DNA from: Shewanella sp. Isolate13
GTDB lineage: Bacteria > Pseudomonadota > Gammaproteobacteria > Enterobacterales > Shewanellaceae
Direction: 5' to 3'
DNA length: 64,000 nucleotides
Assembly: GCF_022398325.1 (NCBI RefSeq)
Contig: NZ_JAKEVD010000009.1
Coordinates: 80,864-144,863, forward strand
In this document: one piece after another, positions 43,245-51,808 of the stretch
Layout: each line of letters begins with the position of its first letter
How positions within the stretch are numbered: the stretch's first letter is position 1
Position numbers and translations under genes: made by a program
Notes under the pieces: generated by a model
Seen by the model: only the letters and a program-made list of their open reading frames with translations
What the model was told of the DNA's origin: nothing
Database searches by the model: none

Positions 43245-44771
43245 ATGAATACTAATCACTCTATCGGCAATAATGCACTTGTTTGGTTTAGGCATGATTT
43301 GCGCCTCGATGACAATCAAACTCTAGTAGCGGCTTGCCAGTATGCTGCAGAGCATCAAGGTACCGTGCGGGCGATATTTGTGGTGACGCCTAAACAGTGG
43401 GCGTCTCATGATGTTGCGCCCATTCAGTTAGACTTTATAGAAAGGCAGGTTAATCAGCTTGCCATAGAGCTTGCTGAGCTTGGGATCCCACTGGATATTT
43501 GCCACGCAGATGATTTTGACGCGATACCTGAGCTGTTATCGCAATACGTCGCAACTTGGCAGATGACTAAAGTGTTTGCCACGAGTGAGCCAGAGTGTAA
43601 TGAGCAGCGCCGAGATCATGCCGTTATTGAGGCTGGAATCAAGCTTGAGCTTAGCCTGCAACATTGTTTTTTACCGCCTTTATCTGTGCTTAATTTGTCG
43701 GGTGAAATGTATAAGGTGTTTACTCCTTTTGCTAAAAAATGGCGCCAGATAGCAAAACAAGATCCGATCCAAACGTTAGCGCGGCCTGAGCCGATTGCTG
43801 CGCCATTACCGACACCTAATTATGTTGAGTTTCATTGTACTAAGATCTGCAGCGAACAATGGCAGGTCGGTGAACACGCAGCGCAAGCCAAGCTGCGTCA
43901 ATTTGCCCAAGCGAAAGTGGCAGGTTATCAAGCCTGTCGTGACTTTCCCGCTATCGATGGCACTAGCCAGCTCTCTGCTTATCTTGCCATTGGCATACTC
44001 AGTCCTCGCCAATGTTTGCAAGTGCTTTTAAGCCACTATCCTGATGCATTAGTGCATGATGAGAGCCCGGGGCGCTGCTGGTTAAACGAATTGATTTGGC
44101 GTGAGTTTTATCGCCACTTGCTGGTGGCGTTTCCCAAGCTATCTAGACGGGCAAACTTCAATGCATTAGCCGATAGCATTAAATGGCGCAATAACCCTCG
44201 CGAGTTTCAAGCCTGGTGTGAGGGGCGAACAGGTTACCCATTAGTCGATGCCGCGATGCGACAGTTAAACCAAACGGGTTGGATGCACAATCGTCTTCGT
44301 ATGGTGACAGCTAGCTTTTTGACTAAGCATTTGCTGGTCGATTGGCGTTGGGGGGAGCGTTACTTTAGACAAAAACTCATTGATGGTGACTTAGCAGCTA
44401 ATAATGGTGGCTGGCAATGGTCAGCAGGAACAGGCTGCGATGCCCAGCCCTATTTCCGCGTATTTAATCCGATTTCACAGTGCGAAAAATGTGATCCAAC
44501 AGGGGCGTTTATCCGTAATTATTTACCAGAGCTTGATGGGGTAGATTTGAAGTTAATTCATAAACTTAAAATACCTATTCAAGCACAACTTTTTGTTGGT
44601 ACCGATTACGCTTCACCTATAGTTGATCATAAGTTTGCTAGAACGCGCGCCATAGCCGTTTTGTCTGCGATAAAGAAAGGAAGCGCTAAAGCTCAGCAAA
44701 TTGGAGTACAGCAAGCCCAAGAAATCGATCGCGAAAGTCGCGTGGATTTAGATAAGGAGATTTTCGGATGA
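43245..44771 (+). CDS. phrB: Deoxyribodipyrimidine photolyase (class I CPD type)
   Basis: A light-driven DNA repair enzyme of 508 residues that splits cyclobutane pyrimidine dimers. The antenna domain opens with ALVWFRHDLRLDDN. The FAD domain carries WLNELIWREFYRHLL, TGYPLVDAAMRQLNQTGWMHNRLRM and DLAANNGGWQWSAGTGCDAQPYFRVFNP, with the tryptophans and polar residues that hold FAD. It is slightly longer than the E. coli enzyme (472). The start ATG is 1 nt after the stop of the regulator gene. The next gene overlaps by 4 nt. Confidence 0.96.
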   Translation: MNTNHSIGNNALVWFRHDLRLDDNQTLVAACQYAAEHQGTVRAIFVVTPKQWASHDVAPIQLDFIERQVNQLAIELAELGIPLDICHADDFDAIPELLSQYVATWQMTKVFATSEPECNEQRRDHAVIEAGIKLELSLQHCFLPPLSVLNLSGEMYKVFTPFAKKWRQIAKQDPIQTLARPEPIAAPLPTPNYVEFHCTKICSEQWQVGEHAAQAKLRQFAQAKVAGYQACRDFPAIDGTSQLSAYLAIGILSPRQCLQVLLSHYPDALVHDESPGRCWLNELIWREFYRHLLVAFPKLSRRANFNALADSIKWRNNPREFQAWCEGRTGYPLVDAAMRQLNQTGWMHNRLRMVTASFLTKHLLVDWRWGERYFRQKLIDGDLAANNGGWQWSAGTGCDAQPYFRVFNPISQCEKCDPTGAFIRNYLPELDGVDLKLIHKLKIPIQAQLFVGTDYASPIVDHKFARTRAIAVLSAIKKGSAKAQQIGVQQAQEIDRESRVDLDKEIFG

Positions 44772-45298
44772 CAGCTAACGCAGAACAAACAACAAGGGGG
44801 TTGTCATCTTTGGCAAAGTCCGAAGGCGATAATTGCTTACTACAAAATAACAGCTTGTCTGAGCAAGTCGCTCAAGAAAAAGCGCTGGTAGATAGTTTTA
44901 TTAATTTATATCAGGAGCTTAATAAAGATAACTTGCACTTGCTTGGGCAGGTTTACAGCGACGATATCGAATTTAGCGACCCACTGCATCATGTATCTGG
45001 TCTACTCGCTCTAACGAACTATTTTGCCAATCTTTATCAGAATGTGGCGTCAATTGATTTTGATATTCATCAGGTTATCCATCAACAAGGTGCAGCAACC
45101 CTCAAGTGGACCATGGTATTTAGCCACTCTAAGCTTAATGCTGGCGAGGATATTACTGTTGAAGGCGTTAGCATCCTTGGCTTAGACAGTAAAATTTATC
45201 AGCACCAAGACTTTTTCGACCTTGGCACTATGTTGTACGAACATATTCCTTTGCTGGGTGGTTTGGTCAAACTGGTTAAAGCAAAGGCTTCAAAATGA
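44768..45298 (+). CDS. SnoaL-like/NTF2-fold protein of the photolyase operon
   Basis: A 176-residue protein with the SnoaL/NTF2 fold: DSFINLYQELNKDNLHLLGQVYSDDIEFSDPLHHVSGL (about residues 39-76), and later the strand ATLKWTMVFSH. The N-terminal 35 residues are variable. Its reaction is unknown. Proteins of this type occur beside SDR and amine-oxidase-like genes in ECF11 regulons, as recalled. It overlaps phrB and the SDR gene by 4 nt at each end, so it is translationally coupled to both. Confidence 0.85.
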   Translation: MTANAEQTTRGLSSLAKSEGDNCLLQNNSLSEQVAQEKALVDSFINLYQELNKDNLHLLGQVYSDDIEFSDPLHHVSGLLALTNYFANLYQNVASIDFDIHQVIHQQGAATLKWTMVFSHSKLNAGEDITVEGVSILGLDSKIYQHQDFFDLGTMLYEHIPLLGGLVKLVKAKASK

Positions 45299-46149
45299 AC
45301 GGCGAAGAACAGGTAAGTAAGCAGACAAAGAGCGTGCTGATTACTGGCGCTAGCTCAGGGATTGGTTTGCAATTAGCACAAGACTATATTGCCGAAGGTT
45401 GGCAAGTGTTTGCTTGTGGCCGCAACCAGCAAGCCTTATCTCAGTTAAAAGGTACTGAACAACTGGTGTTTGATATAACCGATAAAGATGAGGTTAACGT
45501 TCAAGCCTCCATCATAAAACTAAAACTTTCTGCACCGTTAGATTTGGTGATTTTAAATGCCGGAAGCTGTGAATATATCAATGACGCCGTTAATTTTGAC
45601 GCTGAACTGTTTGAGCGTGTGATCCGCACTAACCTGATTGCAATGGGCTACTGTTTATCAGCTTTCACGCCACTTATCTCCAAAGGCGGAAGACTTGCGT
45701 TGATGGGCTCTAGTGCGGTGTATTTGCCTTTCCCTCGAGCCGAAGCTTATGGTGCCTCCAAAGCAGCAGTGCAATATTTGGCTGCAAGTTTAGCAATTGA
45801 TTTAAAGCCCCATGACATTGGAGTTAGCGTTATCTGCCCAGGGTTTGTAAAAACCCCTTTAACGGACAAAAACGATTTTCCCATGCCGATGCAACAAAGT
45901 GCTGAACAAGCATCTATCGCCATTCGTAAAGGATTGCACAAGGGGACGCGAGAGATCCATTTTCCTAAACGCTTTACCTGGTTGCTCAAGTTAATGGCTT
46001 TGTTGCCGCGCAGGATTTGGGAAAAAATTAATACTAATGAATCCGTTGAGCCAATTGATGCAACATCGAGTGCAGCGCACGTAAATGTTGAACAAGTGAC
46101 TCCTTCTCAAAAGTCAAAATCTAAAACTGTCAATAAGGTGCGCCAATGA
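45295..46149 (+). CDS. Short-chain dehydrogenase/reductase
   Basis: An NAD(P)H-dependent oxidoreductase of 284 residues. It has the Rossmann motif GASSGIG (about residues 18-24), NAG in ILNAGSCEY, a catalytic serine region (LMGSSAVY) and the active-site YGASK (about residues 152-156). Its substrate is unknown, with lipid or ketone reduction plausible in this operon. The C-terminal 40 residues are low in complexity and lysine/serine-rich. It overlaps its neighbours by 4 nt on both sides. Confidence 0.92.
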   Translation: MNGEEQVSKQTKSVLITGASSGIGLQLAQDYIAEGWQVFACGRNQQALSQLKGTEQLVFDITDKDEVNVQASIIKLKLSAPLDLVILNAGSCEYINDAVNFDAELFERVIRTNLIAMGYCLSAFTPLISKGGRLALMGSSAVYLPFPRAEAYGASKAAVQYLAASLAIDLKPHDIGVSVICPGFVKTPLTDKNDFPMPMQQSAEQASIAIRKGLHKGTREIHFPKRFTWLLKLMALLPRRIWEKINTNESVEPIDATSSAAHVNVEQVTPSQKSKSKTVNKVRQ

Positions 46150-47438
46150 ATATCGTTGAGAATAGCAAGCGGCGTAAAAAAATAGCTATCGTAGGCACCG
46201 GGATTTCAGGTTTGACCTGCGCACATATTTTGTCGCAAAAACATGAGTTAACAGTGTTCGAGGCCAATGACTATATTGGCGGTCACACAGCTACAGTTGA
46301 TGTGAATGTGGACGGAAAAGATTATGCCATCGATACCGGTTTTATTGTTTTTAACGACCGCACTTATCCAAGGTTTGAGCAGTTATTAGCAAGGCTTAAT
46401 GTCACAGCTTTAGCCACAGAGATGAGTTTTAGTGTACATAATGCGAATACGGGTCTTGAGTATAACGGCAATACAATCAGCTCTTTATTTGCTCAAAAGC
46501 GTAACCTTTTTAGACCCAAGTTTTGGTCATTTATTTTAGAGATCTTGCGTTTTAATAAGCTCTGTAAGCAAGCTTTTGCCGCTGACAGCTACCAATACCA
46601 AACCTTGGGAGAGCTGTTAGATAGTCAAGGCTTTAGTGACTTCTTTAGTGAGCATTACATTTTGCCGATGGGCGCAGCCATTTGGTCATCGAGTATTGAT
46701 GATATGCGCGCTTTCTCATTGCGCTTCTTTATTCAGTTTTTTGAAAATCACGGCTTACTTAATATTGCCGACAGGCCGCAGTGGTATGTATTGGAGGGCG
46801 GTTCCCGTAGCTATATTCCTGATCTCATCGCCCCTTTTAAAGACTCAATTCATCTAAGTAGCCCGGTGACAGCCATTAAGCGCTCAATTGGTTCTGAAAC
46901 CGGTGGTGTGCAATTACAAGTAAATCAAGGTGAGTGGCAAACCTTTGATGAAGTGATTTTGGCTTGTCATAGCGACCAAGCGCTGGCGATGCTACAAGAC
47001 GCGACAGATGACGAGCAGCAAGTGCTAAGCAAGCTTGCCTATCAAAACAACGAAGTGGTGCTGCACACCGACGAAAGCTTAATGCCTAAACGCCAAGCGG
47101 CTTGGGCTAGCTGGAATTATCGCCTAGATGGTAATACTCAGCGCCAAGCGTCGGTGACCTATAACATGAACATCTTGCAGCGCTTGCCTGCAGGTACGCC
47201 AACATTTTGTGTGACTTTAAATCAATCTGAGTTGATCTCACCTGGCAAGGTATTACGTACATTTAATTATGCGCATCCGGTTTTTAATGAACAAAGTCTG
47301 CAAGCGCAGTCACAGCGAGCGCTAATCTCGGGTGTAAACCATACCCATTATGCGGGTGCTTATTGGTACAACGGCTTTCATGAAGATGGTGTCCACAGTG
47401 CATTTGATGTGTGTGAAGCCTTTGGAATGCGTTTATGA
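46146..47438 (+). CDS. FAD-dependent amine-oxidase-like protein (lipid-modifying type)
   Basis: A 430-residue flavoprotein with a dinucleotide-binding site at the start (IAIVGTGISGLTCAHIL, residues about 13-29), then GGHTATVDVNVDGKDYAIDTGFIVFN, and the C-terminal FAD motif near YAGAYWYNGFHEDGVHSA. Proteins of this type adjoin DUF1365 and Cfa-family genes in many bacteria. They are related to the protein reported to desaturate methylated fatty acids during furan fatty acid synthesis in Rhodobacter. Lipid desaturation is therefore the leading guess, made by family and context only. It overlaps its neighbours by 4 nt. Confidence 0.87.
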   Translation: MNIVENSKRRKKIAIVGTGISGLTCAHILSQKHELTVFEANDYIGGHTATVDVNVDGKDYAIDTGFIVFNDRTYPRFEQLLARLNVTALATEMSFSVHNANTGLEYNGNTISSLFAQKRNLFRPKFWSFILEILRFNKLCKQAFAADSYQYQTLGELLDSQGFSDFFSEHYILPMGAAIWSSSIDDMRAFSLRFFIQFFENHGLLNIADRPQWYVLEGGSRSYIPDLIAPFKDSIHLSSPVTAIKRSIGSETGGVQLQVNQGEWQTFDEVILACHSDQALAMLQDATDDEQQVLSKLAYQNNEVVLHTDESLMPKRQAAWASWNYRLDGNTQRQASVTYNMNILQRLPAGTPTFCVTLNQSELISPGKVLRTFNYAHPVFNEQSLQAQSQRALISGVNHTHYAGAYWYNGFHEDGVHSAFDVCEAFGMRL

Positions 47439-48205
47439 CAAAAGTATTGTTAAAAACTGAGCCATTTGTAAGCGGGGTTTATCGCGGCAAGGTGAGCCAT
47501 CGCCGTTATAGCCCCACTAAGCACTGTTTTGATTATCAAATGGCGATGATGGGCATAGATCTTGATGAACTTGAACGATTGGAACAGGTCAGTTGGGTAT
47601 TTTCCTCAACGCGCTTTGCACCATTGAGGTTTAAAGTAACGGATTACCTCGCCGCTTATGGCACAAAAGAGCAAAGTTTAAAGGTTAAAGTGCTAAATAA
47701 GATCATAGAGCTTGGGGCGACAACGGCCTGTAACCGTGTGGTCTTTGTTGGCCAAGTAAGGCACTTTGGCATCTATTTTAGCCCGATAAACTGCTTTTTT
47801 TGCTATCAGGGCGATAAGGCTAAATACATGTTGGCCGAGGTGAGTAATACCCCCTGGAATCAACGGCATTATTACTTAGTTAACCTTGAACATACTGAGC
47901 CGATGGACAAAGCATTTCATGTTTCGCCTTTTATGGATCTCGACATGAAATACATTTGGCGGATTAAAGCGCCTAGCAGCGAAGTTAGAGTCGGTATTGA
48001 AAACCGTAATACGCAGAAGTTATTTGATGCCAATTTGTGTCTGTTTAAGCGTGATATGAGTGCTAAAAATTTGCAATCCATGCTGATAAATTTTCCTTTT
48101 ATGACACTTAGAATCGTCCAAGGAATTTATTGGCAAGCACTTAAATTATTTATAAAACGTGTGCCTTTTGTTGGGCATCCCGGTAAGCCAGCGGAGAAAC
48201 GATAA
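47435..48205 (+). CDS. DUF1365 protein
   Basis: A 256-residue protein of the DUF1365 family. The opening is VYRGKVSHRRYSPTKHCFDYQMAMMGIDLDEL (about residues 15-46). Conserved later segments are RHFGIYFSPINCFFCY and EVSNTPWNQRHYYL, then FHVSPFMDLDMKYIW. It has no signal peptide. The reaction is unknown. The family nearly always lies between the amine-oxidase-like and Cfa-family genes, as here, suggesting a role in the same lipid modification. The stop shares a base with the next start. Confidence 0.92.
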   Translation: MTKVLLKTEPFVSGVYRGKVSHRRYSPTKHCFDYQMAMMGIDLDELERLEQVSWVFSSTRFAPLRFKVTDYLAAYGTKEQSLKVKVLNKIIELGATTACNRVVFVGQVRHFGIYFSPINCFFCYQGDKAKYMLAEVSNTPWNQRHYYLVNLEHTEPMDKAFHVSPFMDLDMKYIWRIKAPSSEVRVGIENRNTQKLFDANLCLFKRDMSAKNLQSMLINFPFMTLRIVQGIYWQALKLFIKRVPFVGHPGKPAEKR

Positions 48206-49452
48206 TGGAAAATATTACCACTAAAAATAATCTGGCTAATGAGAGCCTGCCGGACAGCCTTGCAAGAAAGTTGTTACTCAGTGCGCTTCTTGGTCTTGCT
48301 GATGGTCACTTAAGCCTTATCGATGGTGATAAAAGCTTTGAGTTTGGGCGTAAAGAGTCTGATTTACACGCCACTATTATCGTTAACAATCCACGATTTT
48401 ACCGGCAAATACTGTTGTCGGGTTCAATTGGTGCCGGCGAAGCCTATATCCAAGCGCATTGGGCCAGCCCAGATCTGACCAAGGTTGTGCAGCTGTTTGC
48501 ACGTAACTTGCCGTTGCTCGACAAGCTTGAGCAAAAACTGTCTTGGCTGATGGCGCCTTTTAGCCGCATGTCTCACCTGTTTAATCGTAATACCCAAGCG
48601 GGATCTAAGCGCAATATCTTGGCGCACTATGATCTGGGCAACGACATGTATCAGCAGTTCCTAGATAAAGAGATGCTGTATTCCAGCGCGCTTTACCCTC
48701 ATAGCGGTGCTTCGCTGGATGAGGCACAGCAGCATAAATTAAAAACTATTTGTGAACGTCTAGATTTAACCCCGGGACAAACGCTATTAGAAGTGGGCAC
48801 CGGTTGGGGGGCGTTAGCTATTTACGCCGCCAAACATTATGGCGTTAAGGTGACCACTACTACCATTTCTGATGCGCAATATGAATACGCGGTTGCTCGG
48901 GTTGCAGCTGAGGGCTTGCAAGGCTCGATAACCTTGCTGAAAGATGATTACCGCATATTAACTGGTGAGTATGACCGAGTGGTGTCGATTGAAATGATCG
49001 AAGCGGTTGGTCATGAATACCTGCCTGGATTTTTCAAAAAGCTCCAGGGTCTACTTAAGCCCAATGGGCGGTTACTTATCCAAGCTATCACCATTGCAGA
49101 TCAGCGCTACGATAGCTATCGCAAAGGGGCTGACTTTATCCAGCGCTATATCTTCCCCGGTGGCTGCTTACCGTCAGTGACACGCATGACCAATGAGCTC
49201 ACCAAGCATACCGACTTTGTCACTTTCTCGGTTGATGATATGGGGCTTGATTACGCCAAAACACTTAAAGATTGGCATGATAACTTTGACGCTGCGCTAC
49301 CTAAGATAAAAGCGCTTGGCTACGGTGATGACTTTATCCGCATGTGGAAGTTCTATTTAAGCTACTGTGAAGGCGGCTTTTTAGAAAGAACTACCAGTAC
49401 CGTGCATTTAGTGGCAGTGCGGCCACAATACCGCTTGCAGGCTAATCGCTAG
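48205..49452 (+). CDS. cfa: Cyclopropane-fatty-acyl-phospholipid synthase family methyltransferase
   Basis: A SAM-dependent methyltransferase of 415 residues that modifies unsaturated chains of membrane phospholipids. The Rossmann motif I is LLEVGTGWGALAIYAAKHYG (about residues 193-212). MIEAVGHEY (about 262-270) and FIQRYIFPGGCLPS follow, as in Cfa. The N-terminal 140 residues match the Cfa lipid-binding domain. Besides cyclopropanation, some family members only methylate, as in furan fatty acid synthesis, so the product is not settled. The start ATG at 48205 shares a base with the DUF1365 stop. Confidence 0.93.
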   Translation: MENITTKNNLANESLPDSLARKLLLSALLGLADGHLSLIDGDKSFEFGRKESDLHATIIVNNPRFYRQILLSGSIGAGEAYIQAHWASPDLTKVVQLFARNLPLLDKLEQKLSWLMAPFSRMSHLFNRNTQAGSKRNILAHYDLGNDMYQQFLDKEMLYSSALYPHSGASLDEAQQHKLKTICERLDLTPGQTLLEVGTGWGALAIYAAKHYGVKVTTTTISDAQYEYAVARVAAEGLQGSITLLKDDYRILTGEYDRVVSIEMIEAVGHEYLPGFFKKLQGLLKPNGRLLIQAITIADQRYDSYRKGADFIQRYIFPGGCLPSVTRMTNELTKHTDFVTFSVDDMGLDYAKTLKDWHDNFDAALPKIKALGYGDDFIRMWKFYLSYCEGGFLERTTSTVHLVAVRPQYRLQANR

Positions 49453-49474
49453 TGCTGTGATTTTTGGAGGTCGC

Positions 49475-49984
49475 ATGATGCCAAATCATTTGATTCAGTT
49501 TGCTAAGCAGCACTTGATAGTTGTCAATCTGCTCATGTTTCAAGCGGTTTGGTGGCTTTCTATCTTGTATAAAAACTCATCTTTATGGCTGACCATCCCG
49601 TTATTGTTCGCGCATTTCGCCTTATCTAGCGATGTACGCCAAGATGTAAGCTTGATGCTTAAAGTCGCCATATTTGGATTTGCCTTCGATAGCTTGCTAA
49701 TGCTTGCTGGTGTGTTTCAATTCCAGCAGTTCCCCCTTTGGCTGCTAGCGATATGGTGCCACTTTGCCATTTCATTGCGCTATAGCTTGGCCTTCACTCA
49801 AAAATTAACTTGGCAGTTTAATGCCTTACTCGGTGGGATATTCGGCTGCTTGAGTTATTTGGCTGGAGCGCGCCTTGAGGCAGTTGTTTTGCCGTTAGAA
49901 TTATTCTATAGCGCGTTGATCCTGTTCTTTGTTTGGCTCGTAATGTTTCCTATGTTTGTTAACGTCAGTCGGCCTCAATCATAA
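49475..49984 (+). CDS. DUF2878 membrane protein
   Basis: A 169-residue inner-membrane protein with about five hydrophobic segments and the family features AVWWLSILYKN and GFAFDSLLMLAGVFQF. The ATG at 49475 is chosen because GGAGG lies at 49466-49470. A GTG at 49457 would include that site in the coding sequence, and an ATG 3 nt later is equally possible. The function is unknown. It lies 22 nt after the Cfa-family gene. Confidence 0.87.
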   Translation: MMPNHLIQFAKQHLIVVNLLMFQAVWWLSILYKNSSLWLTIPLLFAHFALSSDVRQDVSLMLKVAIFGFAFDSLLMLAGVFQFQQFPLWLLAIWCHFAISLRYSLAFTQKLTWQFNALLGGIFGCLSYLAGARLEAVVLPLELFYSALILFFVWLVMFPMFVNVSRPQS

Positions 49985-50010
49985 GCCCTGCTGATGATAG
50001 GGATGAAATT

Positions 50011-50685
50011 ATGCGTGTTACATCAGTTGTTGGCAGGCACAGTCTAAGTGCGGCAAAATCGATAATCTGGGCGTTGAGCATTTTGCTTGTGTTTGCCAGT
50101 TCAGTCCAAGCTAAAATTGTTCAGCAGCTAATTGATGAATCGCCGCAAGTCGCTGCTTCAGCAAACGCTGGTACCGATCCTCAAGTGACTCGTCCCCAAA
50201 ATGCTTTAAGCCACTCTAATCCGTTACCTTTGCATAAGTTAGGCGATTTTAAAGAGGTTGGTCGCGGTGAGATGCAGTGGTGGTGGTTTTCGCTTTACCG
50301 AGCCAAATTACTCACTCTTGATGGCAACTACAGTCAAGGCGAATTACCTCTGGTGTTAGACATTGAGTATTACCAAGAGATCCCAAGTGAGCGTCTGGTG
50401 GAAGCGACGTTAGATCAGTGGCAGCACTTAGGGGTAAGTGAGCAAAGTCAGCAAAAATGGCTTGCTGAAATTAAGCATGTTTGGCCCAATGTGGTAGAGG
50501 GCGACAAGCTAACGTTAAGCGTACTTGATTCTGGTGTTAGCCAATTTTACTTCAACGGTCAGCCGTTAGCTAAGCCTATGCCCAAGGGGTTTAGTGAGGA
50601 CTTTTTAGCGATTTGGTTGTCAGAGTCAACCAGCCGGCCAGAGCTTAGAAAGCAACTCATTGGGGAGCTCGCATGCGATTGTTAA
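50011..50685 (+). CDS. Exported chalcone-isomerase-like protein
   Basis: A 224-residue protein with a signal peptide (about 1-35, ending at VQA). The mature part has the chalcone-isomerase-like features KEVGRGEMQWWWFSLYRAKLLT and LVLDIEYYQEIPSERLVEATLDQWQHLG. Bacterial members of this fold are thought to bind fatty acids or heme in the periplasm. No flavonoid chemistry is implied. It overlaps the DUF3833 gene by 13 nt. Confidence 0.88.
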   Translation: MRVTSVVGRHSLSAAKSIIWALSILLVFASSVQAKIVQQLIDESPQVAASANAGTDPQVTRPQNALSHSNPLPLHKLGDFKEVGRGEMQWWWFSLYRAKLLTLDGNYSQGELPLVLDIEYYQEIPSERLVEATLDQWQHLGVSEQSQQKWLAEIKHVWPNVVEGDKLTLSVLDSGVSQFYFNGQPLAKPMPKGFSEDFLAIWLSESTSRPELRKQLIGELACDC

Positions 50686-51218
50686 GTAAGATTAAACGTA
50701 TTTTTGCTGCATTAGGCTTGCTATTGCTTGCAGCCTGTTCAAGCTCCGATATTAATGATTATGCGGGCACTAAGCCTAATCTAGATTTGAAGCAGTTCTT
50801 TGATGGAAAACTTACTGCCCATGGTACGGTCCAGGACTATAGTGGCAAAGTCATTAGACGTTTTACTGTCGATATGCAAGCGAGCTGGCAAGGTAACCAA
50901 GGCGAAATCAAAGAGTGGTTTGTCTATGATGACGGCGAAAAGCAGATCCGAATTTGGAACATAACTGAGCTTGGTGGTGGGAAGTATACAGGTACTGCAA
51001 ATGATATTTTAGGTGAAGCGCAAGGTCAGGCTGTAGGCATGGCACTGCGCTGGGAATACCAGATGATGCTGCCGGTTGATGATACTGAATATCAGGTAAC
51101 TTTCGATGACTGGATGTTTTTAGTGGATGAAAACACCATTATCAATCGAAGTGACATTAATAAATTTGGTATCACCATGGCTGAAGTGACCTTAGTGATC
51201 TCAAAAGTTGAGTCGTGA
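50673..51218 (+). CDS. DUF3833 lipoprotein
   Basis: A 181-residue lipoprotein with the lipobox LLAAC (C22). The mature part carries DUF3833 features: LDLKQFFDGKLTAHGTVQDYSGKVIRRF, EWFVYDDGEKQIRIW and MLPVDDTEYQVTFDDWMF. It is a probable beta-barrel-like, lipid-binding periplasmic or outer-membrane protein, with function unknown. It is the last gene of the operon. A hairpin lies 28 nt further on. Confidence 0.9.
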   Translation: MRLLSKIKRIFAALGLLLLAACSSSDINDYAGTKPNLDLKQFFDGKLTAHGTVQDYSGKVIRRFTVDMQASWQGNQGEIKEWFVYDDGEKQIRIWNITELGGGKYTGTANDILGEAQGQAVGMALRWEYQMMLPVDDTEYQVTFDDWMFLVDENTIINRSDINKFGITMAEVTLVISKVES

Positions 51219-51246
51219 AGTGGGTTGTTTGAGTTTAAACAAGAGT

Positions 51247-51299
51247 TTTTCAGTTCAAAGGCCTTTTATACTGATTGGTACTATGCTTTGAACTGAAAA
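51247..51299. terminator. Operon-end hairpin containing a MITE terminal repeat
   Basis: A perfect 14-bp inverted repeat (TTTTCAGTTCAAAG at 51247-51260 and CTTTGAACTGAAAA at 51286-51299) encloses a 25-nt loop. Within the loop, TTATACTGATTGGTA (51266-51280) equals the terminal repeat of the element at 24517-24785. It could be the terminator of the photolyase operon, or a small mobile remnant. Confidence 0.65.
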
Positions 51300-51312
51300 T
51301 GTGAGAGTGCAT

Positions 51313-51657
51313 TTATGATGTCTTGCGGCTGTTATCAACCTGCTTCTTATCGTAATACTCAAATGGAAAGACATTGCGAATTCGCTGAGTGAGTGCATCG
51401 CTAACATTGGCCGATACGTGCAGGCGAACATCCCCCAGTTTTTCAGCTCGAACAGTACAAGTCAGTTTATTTGACTTGGCTATAGCGCGGCACTCTTTGG
51501 CAAACTTATCTGGGATCTTGCCCTTGTGCGAGGTGAGACGGCCGTCTTTAAAATGCATCTCAAATAGGGGTAAGCCTCTTTTGCCGCCGAAAATCAGCTT
51601 ATAGATAATAAAAACGGCAATGGCGATAAAAATAATTTTAAGTAGGGTTGGGGACAT
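51313..51657 (-). CDS. DUF3634-like small membrane protein
   Basis: A 114-residue protein from the ATG at 51657, which has AAGGAAA upstream. A longer frame to 51873 begins with improbable sequence and would overlap the divergent gene at 51809. An N-terminal membrane helix (MSPTLLKIIFIAIAVFIIYK) is followed by a soluble domain with FEMHFKDGRLTSHKGKIPDKFAKEC. It resembles DUF3634 proteins of Shewanella and Vibrio, as recalled. The function is unknown. Confidence 0.82.
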   Translation of the reverse strand: MSPTLLKIIFIAIAVFIIYKLIFGGKRGLPLFEMHFKDGRLTSHKGKIPDKFAKECRAIAKSNKLTCTVRAEKLGDVRLHVSANVSDALTQRIRNVFPFEYYDKKQVDNSRKTS

Positions 51658-51808
51658 GCGCTTTCCTTTTCGTTCGATTTTAGCCCTAAAGTTAAGATAC
51701 TCCTGCCTAGCACGATTGAAAAGAGTACTGCGCCACAGAATCAGCAAGTTTGCGCTAGACTGAGTATTAGCCAAAGGATTTACTTTAATTTTAGTAAAGG
51801 ATGACACT

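Noticed and set aside
44768..45298. The two SnoaL-like genes (4695 and 44768) as recent duplicates
   Set aside because: They share only the general fold features and have no extended similarity.
41182..51218. rpoE-chrR genes within or beside the photolyase operon
   Set aside because: No ECF sigma or ChrR-like gene is present in the window; if it exists it lies elsewhere.
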